Shown: piece by piece, positions 54,985-63,379 of the stretch
Layout of the letters: the number at the start of each line of letters is the position of its first letter
Position numbering within the stretch: the stretch's first letter is position 1
Origin: Candidatus Hinthialibacter antarcticus
Lineage (GTDB): Bacteria; Hinthialibacterota; Hinthialibacteria; Hinthialibacterales; Hinthialibacteraceae
Assembly (NCBI GenBank): GCA_030765645.1
Contig: JAVCCE010000066.1
Location: forward strand, 62,001 to 126,000
Direction: 5' to 3'
Length of the DNA: 64,000 bases
Notes under the pieces: generated by a model
The model's database searches: none
What the model was told of the DNA's origin: nothing
What the model saw: the letters and a program-made list of their open reading frames with translations, nothing else
Program-made: the position numbers and the translations under genes

Positions 54985-55719
54985 TTATTTTGGCAATAAC
55001 GCAGGGTTGATACCAAGGCCCCATTTTTGACGAAACACCTCTAAAAACTCAGCCGTTAAATGCTCACGTCCCATCAAAGGCGGTTGCGCAATCTTCTTGT
55101 GAAGATCAATTTGGCTCCACTGGCGCAAGAAGGGAACCGACAACGGCGCATAGCTCCAATGCCACGGCTCAAATTTATAGCCGCTGCGCTCGGGGTCGTC
55201 GGTATAGACCTCATGAAACCCAAATTCACTGGCGTGAGTTTTCATCCAGCGATAGAAATTCTCGTAAAGACCACCCTTTAGAAAATGGTTTGAATACAGC
55301 AGGTTTCGAGGCCGTTTCTGGCTGTCATCAACGAGGTCGGCGTCTGTCCCCCAATGATGGCGCGAGGTGCCTGGAATGCTGGAAAACTCCACGATCGCCG
55401 CAATAATGTCTTCCGGCTTCTTCATACGTTTCTGATAATTACTGTACTTGCGGTTCCATATTCCAAGTTGATGCTTAAACCCGCGATAGCTCGAAACCGA
55501 ATAAATTTTGATACCGTCTTTTTTAGCGGCATTTTGCATTTTGACGAACGCGTCCGCCGCTTCTTGGCGAAAATTAAAATTCACGCCGTCAAATAGAGAG
55601 GGCGCCGTCTTGCCAAGTAATTCACTTTCAGGGATTTGCGTTAATGCTTGGCTTTTCGCCGATACGATCACCAATGGCGCAGAGAAGCCGCTCAATGCAA
55701 TAAATTGTCTACGTTTCAT
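54985..55719 (-). CDS. D-alanyl-D-alanine carboxypeptidase, VanY/M15 family, with twin-arginine-like signal
   Basis: This 244-residue protein starts MKRRQFIALSGFSAPLVIVS, a twin-arginine-like signal (RRQFI plus a moderately hydrophobic segment). The M15 zinc peptidase domain follows: YSVSSYRGFKHQLGIWNRKY, GTSRHHWGTDADLVDDSQ with the H and D zinc ligands, and FEPWHWSYAPLSVPFLRQW with the catalytic Glu/His region. It removes terminal D-Ala from peptidoglycan peptides or precursors in the periplasm. TAT export of a VanY-type enzyme is uncommon. No vancomycin-resistance genes are nearby, so housekeeping wall trimming is likelier. Confidence 0.9.
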   Translation of the reverse strand: MKRRQFIALSGFSAPLVIVSAKSQALTQIPESELLGKTAPSLFDGVNFNFRQEAADAFVKMQNAAKKDGIKIYSVSSYRGFKHQLGIWNRKYSNYQKRMKKPEDIIAAIVEFSSIPGTSRHHWGTDADLVDDSQKRPRNLLYSNHFLKGGLYENFYRWMKTHASEFGFHEVYTDDPERSGYKFEPWHWSYAPLSVPFLRQWSQIDLHKKIAQPPLMGREHLTAEFLEVFRQKWGLGINPALLPK

Positions 55720-55863
55720 TCATAATTCCTATTGTCTTTTATAATAGATACGTTTTGCGTTGAAAAATCGTTCTGGTCAAGGGAACGTCTCCCCTTTATT
55801 CTACGACATTCTTAGGGGTATGATTATATCGCTGTTTAGAAATTCACTTGAAACGAGGTCGCC

Positions 55864-57171
55864 ATGACAACAGAAACATCACCAACTCGACGCAATTTCC
55901 TTAAATCGTCTGGTATCGCTGCCGCCGGACTGACCGCTTTGCAATATAAAAATGCAACAGCGGCGGAATCAGACAAAAAAATTCGCCTCGGCATCATCGG
56001 AATCGGCGGTCGTGGCAGCAGCCTAATGAACTCGTTTATGAAGAAACAAAATGCAGAGTTCGTTGCTGTCTGCGATGTATATGTAAAACGCCGCAATGAA
56101 GCCGCCAAACGCGCAGGCTTAGACCCGAAGAATTCAAACGAAACCTTTGCCGATTACAAAGAATTGCTTCAGCGCAAAGACATCGACGCCGTCATTATTG
56201 CGACGCCTGACCACTGGCACGCCACCATCGCCATCGCCGCGATGAATGAAGGCAAAGACGTCTATCTCGAAAAACCGATGACCAAAACCGTCGCCGAAGC
56301 GAAAGAAGTTGACGCCGTCCGCCGCAAATTAAATCGTGTGTTGCAAGTCGGCAGCCAGACGACCTCCAGCGATCAATGGTGGAAGGTCAAAGACGTTATG
56401 CAAAAAGGCATGATCGGCAAACTGATCATGAGCCAAGGTTCTTACCACCGCAATTCAGAAGGCGGCGAATGGAACTGGTCTATTGATCCAGGCGCAGGCC
56501 CTAAAGCCTCCGGCGACGGCTATATCGACTGGGACATGTGGCTTGGACCAGCCCCCAAACGCGACTTTGACGCCGACCGCTTCTTCCGTTTCCGTAAATT
56601 CTGGGATTACTCCGGTGGTATCGCGACCGACTTGTTCTATCACGTCATGGCGCCGCTCAACATCTGCTGGCCCGAACCGCAGTTCCCACAGAAAGTTACG
56701 GCGAGCGGCGGAATTTATGTCTTCAAAGACAGTCGCGAAGTGCCCGATACTTTCGCATTTATGGCCGAATATCCTGGTGAACACCAAGTCGTTTTGTCAT
56801 CTTCGATGGCGAACAGCACTCACATTCCTGGATTGATTCGCGGTCACGAAGCGACCATTATGATCGTTGAACACGGTCAGTTTGAGGGCCGTACAGAACA
56901 CATCAAAGTGACGGCGCAACGCCCCTACCGCGATAAATTCAAAGAAAAATGGGGTTCTGAAGAAGTTGTGATCGAAGTCGAACCGCGTGAAGACCACTAT
57001 GATAACTTCCTGCGTTGCGTCATCGAACGCGAAAAGCCCGTGTTGGATTCAGCGACCGCTTATCGCGCCATGACCACCATCGCCATGTCGGTTGAGTCGT
57101 TCCGCTCCGGCAAAGTGTTGTACTTCGACGAAAAGAAAGAAACCGTTTCCGATACGCCGCCAAAAGCGTAA
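55864..57171 (+). CDS. TAT-exported Gfo/Idh/MocA family oxidoreductase
   Basis: This 435-residue protein starts with a twin-arginine signal, [20 protein letters not shown]. The Rossmann domain reads [40 protein letters not shown] and [20 protein letters not shown], where the EKP lysine is kept. [20 protein letters not shown] is the C-terminal histidine region. Such exported, cofactor-bound family members are abundant in Planctomycetes-like bacteria and oxidise sugars or glycosides to 3-keto forms; substrate here is unknown. It precedes a GH5 enzyme gene across a terminator. Confidence 0.93.
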   Translation: MTTETSPTRRNFLKSSGIAAAGLTALQYKNATAAESDKKIRLGIIGIGGRGSSLMNSFMKKQNAEFVAVCDVYVKRRNEAAKRAGLDPKNSNETFADYKELLQRKDIDAVIIATPDHWHATIAIAAMNEGKDVYLEKPMTKTVAEAKEVDAVRRKLNRVLQVGSQTTSSDQWWKVKDVMQKGMIGKLIMSQGSYHRNSEGGEWNWSIDPGAGPKASGDGYIDWDMWLGPAPKRDFDADRFFRFRKFWDYSGGIATDLFYHVMAPLNICWPEPQFPQKVTASGGIYVFKDSREVPDTFAFMAEYPGEHQVVLSSSMANSTHIPGLIRGHEATIMIVEHGQFEGRTEHIKVTAQRPYRDKFKEKWGSEEVVIEVEPREDHYDNFLRCVIEREKPVLDSATAYRAMTTIAMSVESFRSGKVLYFDEKKETVSDTPPKA

Positions 57172-57194
57172 GCGAAAACGCTATCTCGCAATCC

Positions 57195-57226
57195 AAAAGC
57201 CCGGTGGAACCTCACCGGGCTTTTTT
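57195..57226 (+). terminator. Intrinsic terminator after oxidoreductase gene
   Basis: AAAAGCCCGGTG (57195-57206) pairs with CACCGGGCTTTT (57213-57224) around a six-base loop and continues into a T-run. Confidence 0.9.
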
Positions 57227-57240
57227 GTTAGGAGTGAACC

Positions 57241-58425
57241 ATGAGTTTTCATGTTTTCAAGATACTTTTAACGGCATTGATACTGATCCATTGCGCGTCT
57301 ATTTATGCCAATGAAAAACTGGATTATTGGAACCAGCAACGAAAAGGCGCCAACGGTATGGACTGGTATGAACCGGAAACATGGATGAAAGCCGCCAGTG
57401 AAACGGGCATCGAAGTCGTACGCATTTCGCCTGCCTCATGGCCCAGCGACTCACGCGACCCATTATTGGGCAATGCAGACGAGTACACCGCGCTCGATCA
57501 AAATGATCTCGCCAAATTGATCCAAGTGTTGGATTATGCGGACCAATACGGCGTCAAAGTGGTCATCACCATGTTCAGCCTTCCTGGCGTTCGTTGGAGC
57601 CAGCATAACGACGACAAATTTGATTACCGCCTATGGCATGACGACAAGTATTTGAAACAAGCCTGCGCTTTCTGGCAGGATATGGCGAAGGCATTGAAAG
57701 ACCATCGCGCCGTCGTTGGCTATAACCCGCTCAACGAACCTCACCCCGCGAGAGAATATCAGTTTGAGGATAACCGGGATGGGCTGTTTGAATTATGGTA
57801 CAAGACGCACAAGGACACAACAGCAGATTTAAATCGTTTTAATCGAACGATGATAAAGGCCATTCGAGAAATCGACGCCTACACCCCAATTGTCTTAGAT
57901 GGCTGGTTTCACGCCGTACCCAAAGGGATTGAATTTGTCGAACCGATTGATGATAAAGCACTCATCTATTCGTTTCATGTCTATGAGCCGTGGATTTTCA
58001 CAACGCTTCGGGTCAATAAGGAGCGTTTTTCCTATCCAGATGCAATGCCTGCCGAAGATGGTGAATCAACCGAAGCATGGGAAATAAAAAATTTAACCAA
58101 CCGCATTCAGCCCGTCGTTGATTGGGCGAAAAAGCATAATATCCCAGCAAATAGAATTTGGGCTAGCGAGTTCGGCTGCGACCGCCGCGTCAAAGGCGCT
58201 CAACAATATTTTACTGATCTGATTTCGATTCTTAATAAAAACGACTGGCATTGGGCGTTTTATTCCTACCGCGCGGTTGATTGGGATGGGATGGATTATG
58301 AACTGGGCACAGAGAAAATGGGTTGGAAGTATTGGGAGGCAATCGAAGCCGGCAAACACCCTGAATCACTCAAAACGCGAGAAGATAACCCACTTTGGAA
58401 TGTGATTCAGCGCGAATTAAAATAA
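57241..58425 (+). CDS. Secreted glycoside hydrolase family 5 (cellulase-like)
   Basis: This 394-residue protein has AGGAG before its ATG and a signal peptide (FKILLTALILIHCASIYANE). The TIM barrel shows VKVVITMFSLPGVRWSQHND, AVVGYNPLNEPHPAREY (acid/base Glu in NEP), PIVLDGWFHAVP, LIYSFHVYEPWIF and IWASEFGCDRRVKGA (nucleophile Glu in SEFG). Both catalytic Glu residues and the aromatic cleft residues are present, so an active endo-glycanase is likely; whether it prefers cellulose, mannan or another glycan is not predictable. Repeat copy C follows its stop by 11 bases. Confidence 0.93.
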   Translation: MSFHVFKILLTALILIHCASIYANEKLDYWNQQRKGANGMDWYEPETWMKAASETGIEVVRISPASWPSDSRDPLLGNADEYTALDQNDLAKLIQVLDYADQYGVKVVITMFSLPGVRWSQHNDDKFDYRLWHDDKYLKQACAFWQDMAKALKDHRAVVGYNPLNEPHPAREYQFEDNRDGLFELWYKTHKDTTADLNRFNRTMIKAIREIDAYTPIVLDGWFHAVPKGIEFVEPIDDKALIYSFHVYEPWIFTTLRVNKERFSYPDAMPAEDGESTEAWEIKNLTNRIQPVVDWAKKHNIPANRIWASEFGCDRRVKGAQQYFTDLISILNKNDWHWAFYSYRAVDWDGMDYELGTEKMGWKYWEAIEAGKHPESLKTREDNPLWNVIQRELK

Positions 58426-58436
58426 TTAGACAATGA

Positions 58437-58530
58437 GTAATTTGGCGTGGGTACATCTCTCTTCGCTTCAGTGCGGGCTTTTAGGCCCTGTTTCACAGGC
58501 GCTCACAGAGTTGCCCCCACGCCAAATTAC
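58437..58530. repeat. Palindromic repeat, copy C (core of the MITE-like family)
   Basis: The ends GTAATTTGGCGTGGG (58437-58451) and CCCACGCCAAATTAC (58516-58530) are a perfect 15-bp inverted repeat. They enclose GCTTCAGTGCGGGCTTTTAG and ACAGGCGCTCACAGAGTTG, the same core as copies A and B with several changes. The outer terminal repeats of the longer copies are absent. It lies between two convergent genes and could serve as a bidirectional terminator. Confidence 0.8.
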
Positions 58531-58551
58531 GTAGAGATTATTGAGCTGCTT

Positions 58552-59043
58552 TTAGTCAAACTTGGGTGGAGTGGGTTTGTAGGGCGCAGGCATATTTGCT
58601 AAAGCGTGAATTTCTTTATACCAGTTGGGAAACAATTTTTTTGCGTCCAGATCGTCTCCGCCCGGTTTTCCATCAGCGCCATCGCTGCGCAACTCTATGA
58701 CGCCGCTTTCCAATACGCTATATGCGAGAGGGCGTCCCCACGGGTCTTTGAAGAAGTCTGGATTATCAATATAAGGGCCGCGCCAGATTCCCGTGCCTTC
58801 GAGAATTTCCGGCTCTGCGATCAGGGCGTCAAGTCCATTTTGGGTAGAGGGGTATTTGCCAACATGAATACGGTAAATCTCAGACGCTGCCAGAATCAGC
58901 ATCATCTGCATTTTGAAATCAACTTCCTGCCCGGCGACAACAATTCGGTGCGATTGCACCGCAGGTGAATCCGAAGGCCCGCCGCAAGCCAAGGCAAGAG
59001 CGATAATCACGGGGAAGAGGAAAACGACGGCTAAAGGGCGCAT
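58552..59043 (-). CDS. Lipoprotein carrying a GspG-type pseudopilin domain
   Basis: This 163-residue protein has a lipoprotein signal (VVFLFPVIIALALACGG, lipobox LALAC) and no prepilin GFTLIE motif. From about residue 62 the mature part reads like the GspG globular domain: YPSTQNGLDALI, WRGPYIDNPDFFKDPWGRPL, and the calcium-loop-like LRSDGADGKPGGDDLDA. The preceding helix FKMQMMLILAASEIYRIHVG corresponds to the pilin stalk end. It follows the siroheme synthase gene by 11 bases in an operon that starts at hisS. Role is unknown; it is not a normal pseudopilin because lipidation would anchor it instead of polymerisation. Confidence 0.85.
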   Translation of the reverse strand: MRPLAVVFLFPVIIALALACGGPSDSPAVQSHRIVVAGQEVDFKMQMMLILAASEIYRIHVGKYPSTQNGLDALIAEPEILEGTGIWRGPYIDNPDFFKDPWGRPLAYSVLESGVIELRSDGADGKPGGDDLDAKKLFPNWYKEIHALANMPAPYKPTPPKFD

Positions 59044-59054
59044 TTGGCGTCTCG

Positions 59055-59759
59055 TTAGGAATTGGCAATCGGCAAAGAGCCTAGGCTAGTATCTTTATCA
59101 CGGCGCGCTTCGTTCACAATCTTTTCAAGCTCACGGTCCGCTTCCTGGCTCATGCCGCTGCGAATCAACGATAACGCGCGAGACGACACCATCCGTTCGA
59201 GAATTTTGGCCCGCTGCTGTGGATTGGTAAATTCATTCAATACCATAGGGCGATATTTAGCCATCATTTCTAAAAACGAACCGTATTCGTCGCCATACAC
59301 CATTTCTAATTCCTGACGGATACTGGCCGCCAGCGAAGGGCTGAGACCGCAGGTTGAAATTGCGATGGTGAGCGGGCCGCGCTCGACCACGGTTGGATTG
59401 ATAAAATCACTTTCATCCGGGCCGTCTACCACGTTAACGAGTATATTTTGTTCACGGCAGAGGGCGCCGATTTTTTGATTGAGTTCACGTTTATCGGTTG
59501 CGGCGACAGCGAGAAATGCGCCGTCCAGATCGCTGTCTTCAAAATCACGCTGCACCCAGGTGATTTCTTTTTGAAACGCCATGTATTCTAACACCGGGTC
59601 GAGTTTGGGGCTGATGACAGTCAATACGGCGCCGCAATCACTGAGCGAAGCCGCTTTGCGACGCGCAACATCACCGCCGCCGACCACGACGCATTTGCGG
59701 TCTTTCACATTCATGCAGACAGTGTAGTACGACGTATATTGAGACTCGTTCTCACTCAT
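59055..59759 (-). CDS. Precorrin-2 dehydrogenase/sirohydrochlorin ferrochelatase (siroheme synthase N-terminal type)
   Basis: This 234-residue protein matches the Met8/CysG N-terminal domain: CVVVGGGDVARRKAASLSDC, VLTVISPKLDPVLEY, FLAVAATDKRELNQKIGALC, VNVVDGPDESDFINPTVVER and IAISTCGLSPSLAASIRQEL. It oxidises precorrin-2 to sirohydrochlorin for siroheme, or for heme by the siroheme-dependent route. No uroporphyrinogen methyltransferase domain is attached. It lies between hisS (88-base gap) and the lipoprotein gene on the same strand. Confidence 0.92.
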   Translation of the reverse strand: MSENESQYTSYYTVCMNVKDRKCVVVGGGDVARRKAASLSDCGAVLTVISPKLDPVLEYMAFQKEITWVQRDFEDSDLDGAFLAVAATDKRELNQKIGALCREQNILVNVVDGPDESDFINPTVVERGPLTIAISTCGLSPSLAASIRQELEMVYGDEYGSFLEMMAKYRPMVLNEFTNPQQRAKILERMVSSRALSLIRSGMSQEADRELEKIVNEARRDKDTSLGSLPIANS

Positions 59760-59847
59760 TCAAACCGCTCCTTAACAACACACCCAATTCAATCAGGAAT
59801 ATCGCATACTCAAGCCTACCATTGCTATCGCAAAAATCAATTATTCA

Positions 59848-61131
59848 TTACTTGTTTGATGCGCTAGAGGCAATGGCGTTTTTCAACTCGATCAAGTTTT
59901 CGTTCCACGGCAGTTCTTCTTGTGTTCCTTCTTTCAGGTTTTTCAAGACCACTTTGCCTGCATCCAATTCTTCGTCACCAATAATTATGGCAAAACGAGC
60001 CCCGAGTTTGTCTGCGGCCTGAAACTGCTTACGAAAACTTTTTCCGGTCAGGTCGCGTTCGCAGCGTACGCCATCGTCGCGCAGGTTGAGCATCACTTCA
60101 TGCGCTTTCAAGGATGCTCTATCTCCCATCGCAATAATGAACACATCCACGCCGGAAGTGAGCGCAATTTCTTTACCCGTTTCTTTCAAGATCAACACCA
60201 AACGCTCCATGCCCGCGCCGAAGCCGATTCCGGGCGTCGCGGGGCCGCCCAGTTGTTCGACTAGCCCGTCATAGCGCCCGCCGCCCATCAACACGCCTTG
60301 CGACCCCAGCGGCGCATAACTCATCTCAAACGCCGTCTTGGTGTAATAATCGAGGCCGCGCACCAACTTGGGTTCGACTTGATAGGGAACCTTGTACGCA
60401 TCCAACCCTGCGCACAGCGCTTCGAAGTGCGACTTTGAGTCGTCATCCAGATGGTCGATTAATTTGGGCGCCTCTTTGAGTATTTTCTGGCAACTCTCGC
60501 TCTTACAATCGAACATGCGCATCGGGTTGGTTTCGGCTCGGCGGTTGCAATCGCCGCACATGTCCGCCATGTAAGGCTTCATGTATTCGAGTAACTTGTC
60601 CCGATACGGCGCCCGGCAAGCGGGCGTTCCAACGGAATTAATTTTCAGGTTGAGTTCGTCCAAGCCCAGGCTTTGGTAAAAGCGGTGCAGCATCAGCAGC
60701 AGTTCCAGGTCGATGTCCGGCCCTGGAGCGCCAAACACTTCGCAGCCGTATTGTACGTGCTGGCGAAAGCGGCCCTTCTGTTTGCGCTCATAGCGAAACA
60801 TTTGGGCGAAGTACCACAATTTGACCGCGCCGGGCGTCTTTTGAATCAGCCCGTTTTCGATCAAGGCGCGTACAACGCCTGCGGTGCCTTCGGGTCGCAG
60901 AGTCAGACTGCGGTCGCCGCGATCCATGAAGGTGTACATCTCCTTGGAGACGATATCGCTTGACTCGCCCACGCCGCGCGCGAACAGTTCGGTATATTCA
61001 AACATCGGCGTGCGAATTTCGCCGTAGTTGTACACCCGAAACATCTCGCGGATGCGTTCTTCAAGCGCCTGCCACAAAGCGGCGCCTTCGGGCAGCAGAT
61101 CGTAAGTTCCAATGGGTTTTTGTATTTTCAT
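59848..61131 (-). CDS. hisS: Histidyl-tRNA synthetase
   Basis: This 427-residue class II synthetase charges tRNA-His. Motif 1 is near FEYTELFARGVGESSDIV, motif 2 has TLRPEGTAGVVRALIENG and FRYERKQKGRFRQHVQYG, the histidine-binding loops are LVRGLDYYTKTAFEM and GGGRYDGLVEQLGGPATPG, and motif 3 is IGFGAGMERLVLIL. The C-terminal anticodon domain is complete. It starts the minus-strand group hisS, siroheme synthase and GspG-like lipoprotein. Confidence 0.97.
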   Translation of the reverse strand: MKIQKPIGTYDLLPEGAALWQALEERIREMFRVYNYGEIRTPMFEYTELFARGVGESSDIVSKEMYTFMDRGDRSLTLRPEGTAGVVRALIENGLIQKTPGAVKLWYFAQMFRYERKQKGRFRQHVQYGCEVFGAPGPDIDLELLLMLHRFYQSLGLDELNLKINSVGTPACRAPYRDKLLEYMKPYMADMCGDCNRRAETNPMRMFDCKSESCQKILKEAPKLIDHLDDDSKSHFEALCAGLDAYKVPYQVEPKLVRGLDYYTKTAFEMSYAPLGSQGVLMGGGRYDGLVEQLGGPATPGIGFGAGMERLVLILKETGKEIALTSGVDVFIIAMGDRASLKAHEVMLNLRDDGVRCERDLTGKSFRKQFQAADKLGARFAIIIGDEELDAGKVVLKNLKEGTQEELPWNENLIELKNAIASSASNK

Positions 61132-61327
61132 AATTTGATAATTTCAGTTAAATTAATTTTGAGCATTTTCCAACGGCGGATGATACTTTGTCGAACTTGA
61201 ATCAACAACGCCAGTCACCTAGTTAGTTTAGCCAAATTGACAAGCATTACTCAGGGCAGGGATTGACGGTTTCGCAAGACATCGTCAATATCTTTAAGTA
61301 AATCTATAGCATGTAGGCGGGAACCGG

Positions 61328-62401
61328 GTGAGTAACGACGTTTCTTTCAAAGCCGATAACGACGTATTATTAACGGTCGATAATTTAGTCAAGCATTTTC
61401 CGATTCGCAAAGGCGTGTTGGGACGCGTTGTCAATCAAGTGAAAGCCGTTGACGGCGTGACCTTCTCAATCAAAAAAGGCGAAACGCTTGGGCTGGCGGG
61501 CGAGAGCGGCTGCGGAAAAACCACCGTGGGCCGCGTCATCCTGCGGTTACTCGACGGCGCCCAGGGCGATGTGCGGTTTTCAGACTCGCCCAACATTCTT
61601 GATCTGAACCAACGCGAGATGCGGGCCTATCGGAAACGAATGCAGATCATCTTTCAAGACCCGTATTCATCGCTGAACCCCCGTCTCACCGTTGGCAGCA
61701 CTCTCGCCGAACCGCTGAAAATCTTCAAACTCTATCCTGACAGAAATAAACGCCGTCAGCGTTGCATTGAGTTACTGCAATCCGTTGGTTTAGGTGAAGA
61801 ACACCTGAGCCGCTATCCGCATGAGTTTTCGGGCGGGCAACGGCAGCGCATCGGCATCGCGCGGGCGCTCTCGGTAGAGCCGGAAATCATCATCGCTGAT
61901 GAACCGGTGTCTGCGCTGGACGTTTCGATCCAGGCGCAGATCGTCAATCTGATGATGGAGTTGAAGGAACAATTCGGACTCAGCTACTTATTCATCGCAC
62001 ACGATCTTTCCGTCGTCCGGCACATCAGCGACCGGGTGGCGATTATGTATTTGGGGCGCATTGTCGAACTGTCGCCGTCAAAGACGCTGTTCGCCGTGCC
62101 CAAACACCCCTACACCCGCGCCTTGTTAGAAGCGATTCCCATCGCCGACCCCAAGGCAAAAAAAGAACGCCGCTTACTCGAAGGCGATGTGCCCAATCCC
62201 ATCGATCCGCCTTCGGGATGCACGTTCCATACGCGCTGCCTCTATCGCTTCGACCCATGCGACAAACATCGCCCCGAATTGATGCAAGTAGGCGATTCGA
62301 CCGTTGCGTGTCATTTGTACGATCCGAACCACAGCCAGAATATCCCCAATACGATACTCGACGTGGAGCCGCCTGGAGAGAAGCATCATCTGGTGAGTTA
62401 A
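61328..62401 (+). CDS. Oligopeptide/dipeptide ABC transporter ATP-binding protein (OppF/DppF type)
   Basis: The start is GTG. The 357-residue product has Walker A GLAGESGCGKTTVGRVIL, the Q-loop region IFQDPYSSLNPRLTVGSTLA, the signature YPHEFSGGQRQRIGIARALS, Walker B EIIIADEPVSALDVSIQAQI and the C-terminal oligopeptide-transporter motif SGCTFHTRCLYRFDPCDKHR, which binds an Fe-S cluster in some OppD/F proteins. It energises uptake of peptides or similar solutes. The usual partners (binding protein, two permeases, OppD) are absent from this side of the gene; it may be the last gene of a set elsewhere or an orphan. Confidence 0.93.
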   Translation: MSNDVSFKADNDVLLTVDNLVKHFPIRKGVLGRVVNQVKAVDGVTFSIKKGETLGLAGESGCGKTTVGRVILRLLDGAQGDVRFSDSPNILDLNQREMRAYRKRMQIIFQDPYSSLNPRLTVGSTLAEPLKIFKLYPDRNKRRQRCIELLQSVGLGEEHLSRYPHEFSGGQRQRIGIARALSVEPEIIIADEPVSALDVSIQAQIVNLMMELKEQFGLSYLFIAHDLSVVRHISDRVAIMYLGRIVELSPSKTLFAVPKHPYTRALLEAIPIADPKAKKERRLLEGDVPNPIDPPSGCTFHTRCLYRFDPCDKHRPELMQVGDSTVACHLYDPNHSQNIPNTILDVEPPGEKHHLVS

Positions 62402-62415
62402 GATTACCCAATCAA

Positions 62416-62463
62416 AGCCCCTCTTTTATAAGGGGGGTGGCGCGAACGCGCCGGGGGGATTTC
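62416..62463. repeat. Short palindrome-rich repeat, GC-rich
   Basis: CCCCTC with TTTTATAAGGGG forms one inverted repeat; GGCGC (62440-62444) and GCGCC (62449-62453) form a second hairpin; GGGGGGATTTC follows. It starts 15 bases after the ABC ATPase stop and lies before the secreted protein's likely start. It resembles dispersed GC-rich intergenic repeats seen in many genomes, but only one copy is in this window. Confidence 0.5.
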
Positions 62464-62505
62464 AAAAGAGCATTATCTCAAGGGCTGTCGTCGCTTCGCG
62501 CCGCC

Positions 62506-63267
62506 TTGCCCTTGCCACCCACCCAATTCAAACTTGCGATCATTACATTCCTTCTTGCATTTTTTCTGTCGTCAGTTTATAGCGAAGAGGTTTACGAGCC
62601 ATTTTATTATCCCGTCCGCGACGATTTTTCAACGCAATATTTGGACTACGCCAGAGACATCAATCTGCGCGTCTATGAACTGCGTTTCATTTATGACTGG
62701 AGCACAAGAGAAGAACAAAAAACGTTCTTTGAAGATCGAATCCATGAAATAACCAATACTCTAGAAAACAGAAACTTCTTTCGTGAAAATGAAATTATTA
62801 AATTAAGCGCGTTGTGTTATCTCGCTTTAGAAAAAGGCGATATTTCACCGGTTGGATTACTACGCGAACATCTAATGTTGAGTTTGAATAATAATCCATA
62901 TCAATTTTATGGAGGTTTTCGGAATAAATTTGAAAAAAGACCAGACAGAAAACTTATTGATTTTCCTGTTTTATATCTTGCTTTACACAACGGCGAACCG
63001 GCCTTGCCTGAATTGAGACAGATTGTTTATGATGAGAGCCTACCTTTTCGAGATAGAGCATTGGCGTATCTGCTGATCCACCAGATCAAGCCGTTATATA
63101 GAATGTCAGTCTATGCAGAGTTCCGGTCCGGCTTGGCCGAAGAACAGCAGATGTATTTCGACCGTCTACATTGGTTTCTTGATATTGAACCCTGGAAAAT
63201 TAACGATGTGTTTAAGCCCTGGCACCCACGCCTACTTGAGCAGCGCAAGATAAGGGCTATGAATTAA
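62506..63267 (+). CDS. Secreted protein of unknown function
   Basis: The open frame extends upstream to 62218, but that part overlaps the ABC gene and has an Arg-rich, unlikely composition. A TTG at 62506 (or 62512) would start at PLPPTQFKLAIITFLLAFFL, a signal peptide ending near SSVYSEE. The mature protein of about 225 residues is acidic and helical (YLDYARDINLRVYELRFIYD, WSTREEQKTFFEDRIHEITN, IIKLSALCYLALEKGDISPV, LPELRQIVYDESLPFRDRAL). Aromatic residues are frequent. I recognise no family; the mid-region loosely suggests HEAT-like helices. The start codon is the least certain in this window because an RBS was not found. Confidence 0.6.
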   Translation: MPLPPTQFKLAIITFLLAFFLSSVYSEEVYEPFYYPVRDDFSTQYLDYARDINLRVYELRFIYDWSTREEQKTFFEDRIHEITNTLENRNFFRENEIIKLSALCYLALEKGDISPVGLLREHLMLSLNNNPYQFYGGFRNKFEKRPDRKLIDFPVLYLALHNGEPALPELRQIVYDESLPFRDRALAYLLIHQIKPLYRMSVYAEFRSGLAEEQQMYFDRLHWFLDIEPWKINDVFKPWHPRLLEQRKIRAMN

Positions 63268-63292
63268 TGATTCGGCGGGCAATCGACAGTAG

Positions 63293-63373
63293 GTGTCATT
63301 GCGAGCGAAGCGAAGCAATCTCGTTCTGGAAAAAGTAGATTGCTTCGGTCGTTTTACTCCCTCGCAATGACAC
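63293..63373. repeat. Palindromic GTCATTGCGAG-type interspersed repeat
   Basis: GTGTCATTGCGAG (63293-63305) and CTCGCAATGACAC (63361-63373) form a perfect 13-bp inverted repeat, and GCGAAGCAATCT mirrors AGATTGCTTCG inside it. This matches a widely known bacterial palindromic repeat beginning GTCATTGCGAGCGAAGCGAA. It sits between the unknown secreted protein and the convergent PhyH gene and could terminate both transcripts. Confidence 0.85.
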
Positions 63374-63379
63374 TCATTT

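Noticed and set aside
62218-62505. N-terminal 96-residue extension of the secreted protein
   Set aside because: It lies over the ABC ATPase coding sequence and the GC-rich repeat, with Arg-rich composition typical of an out-of-frame reading.
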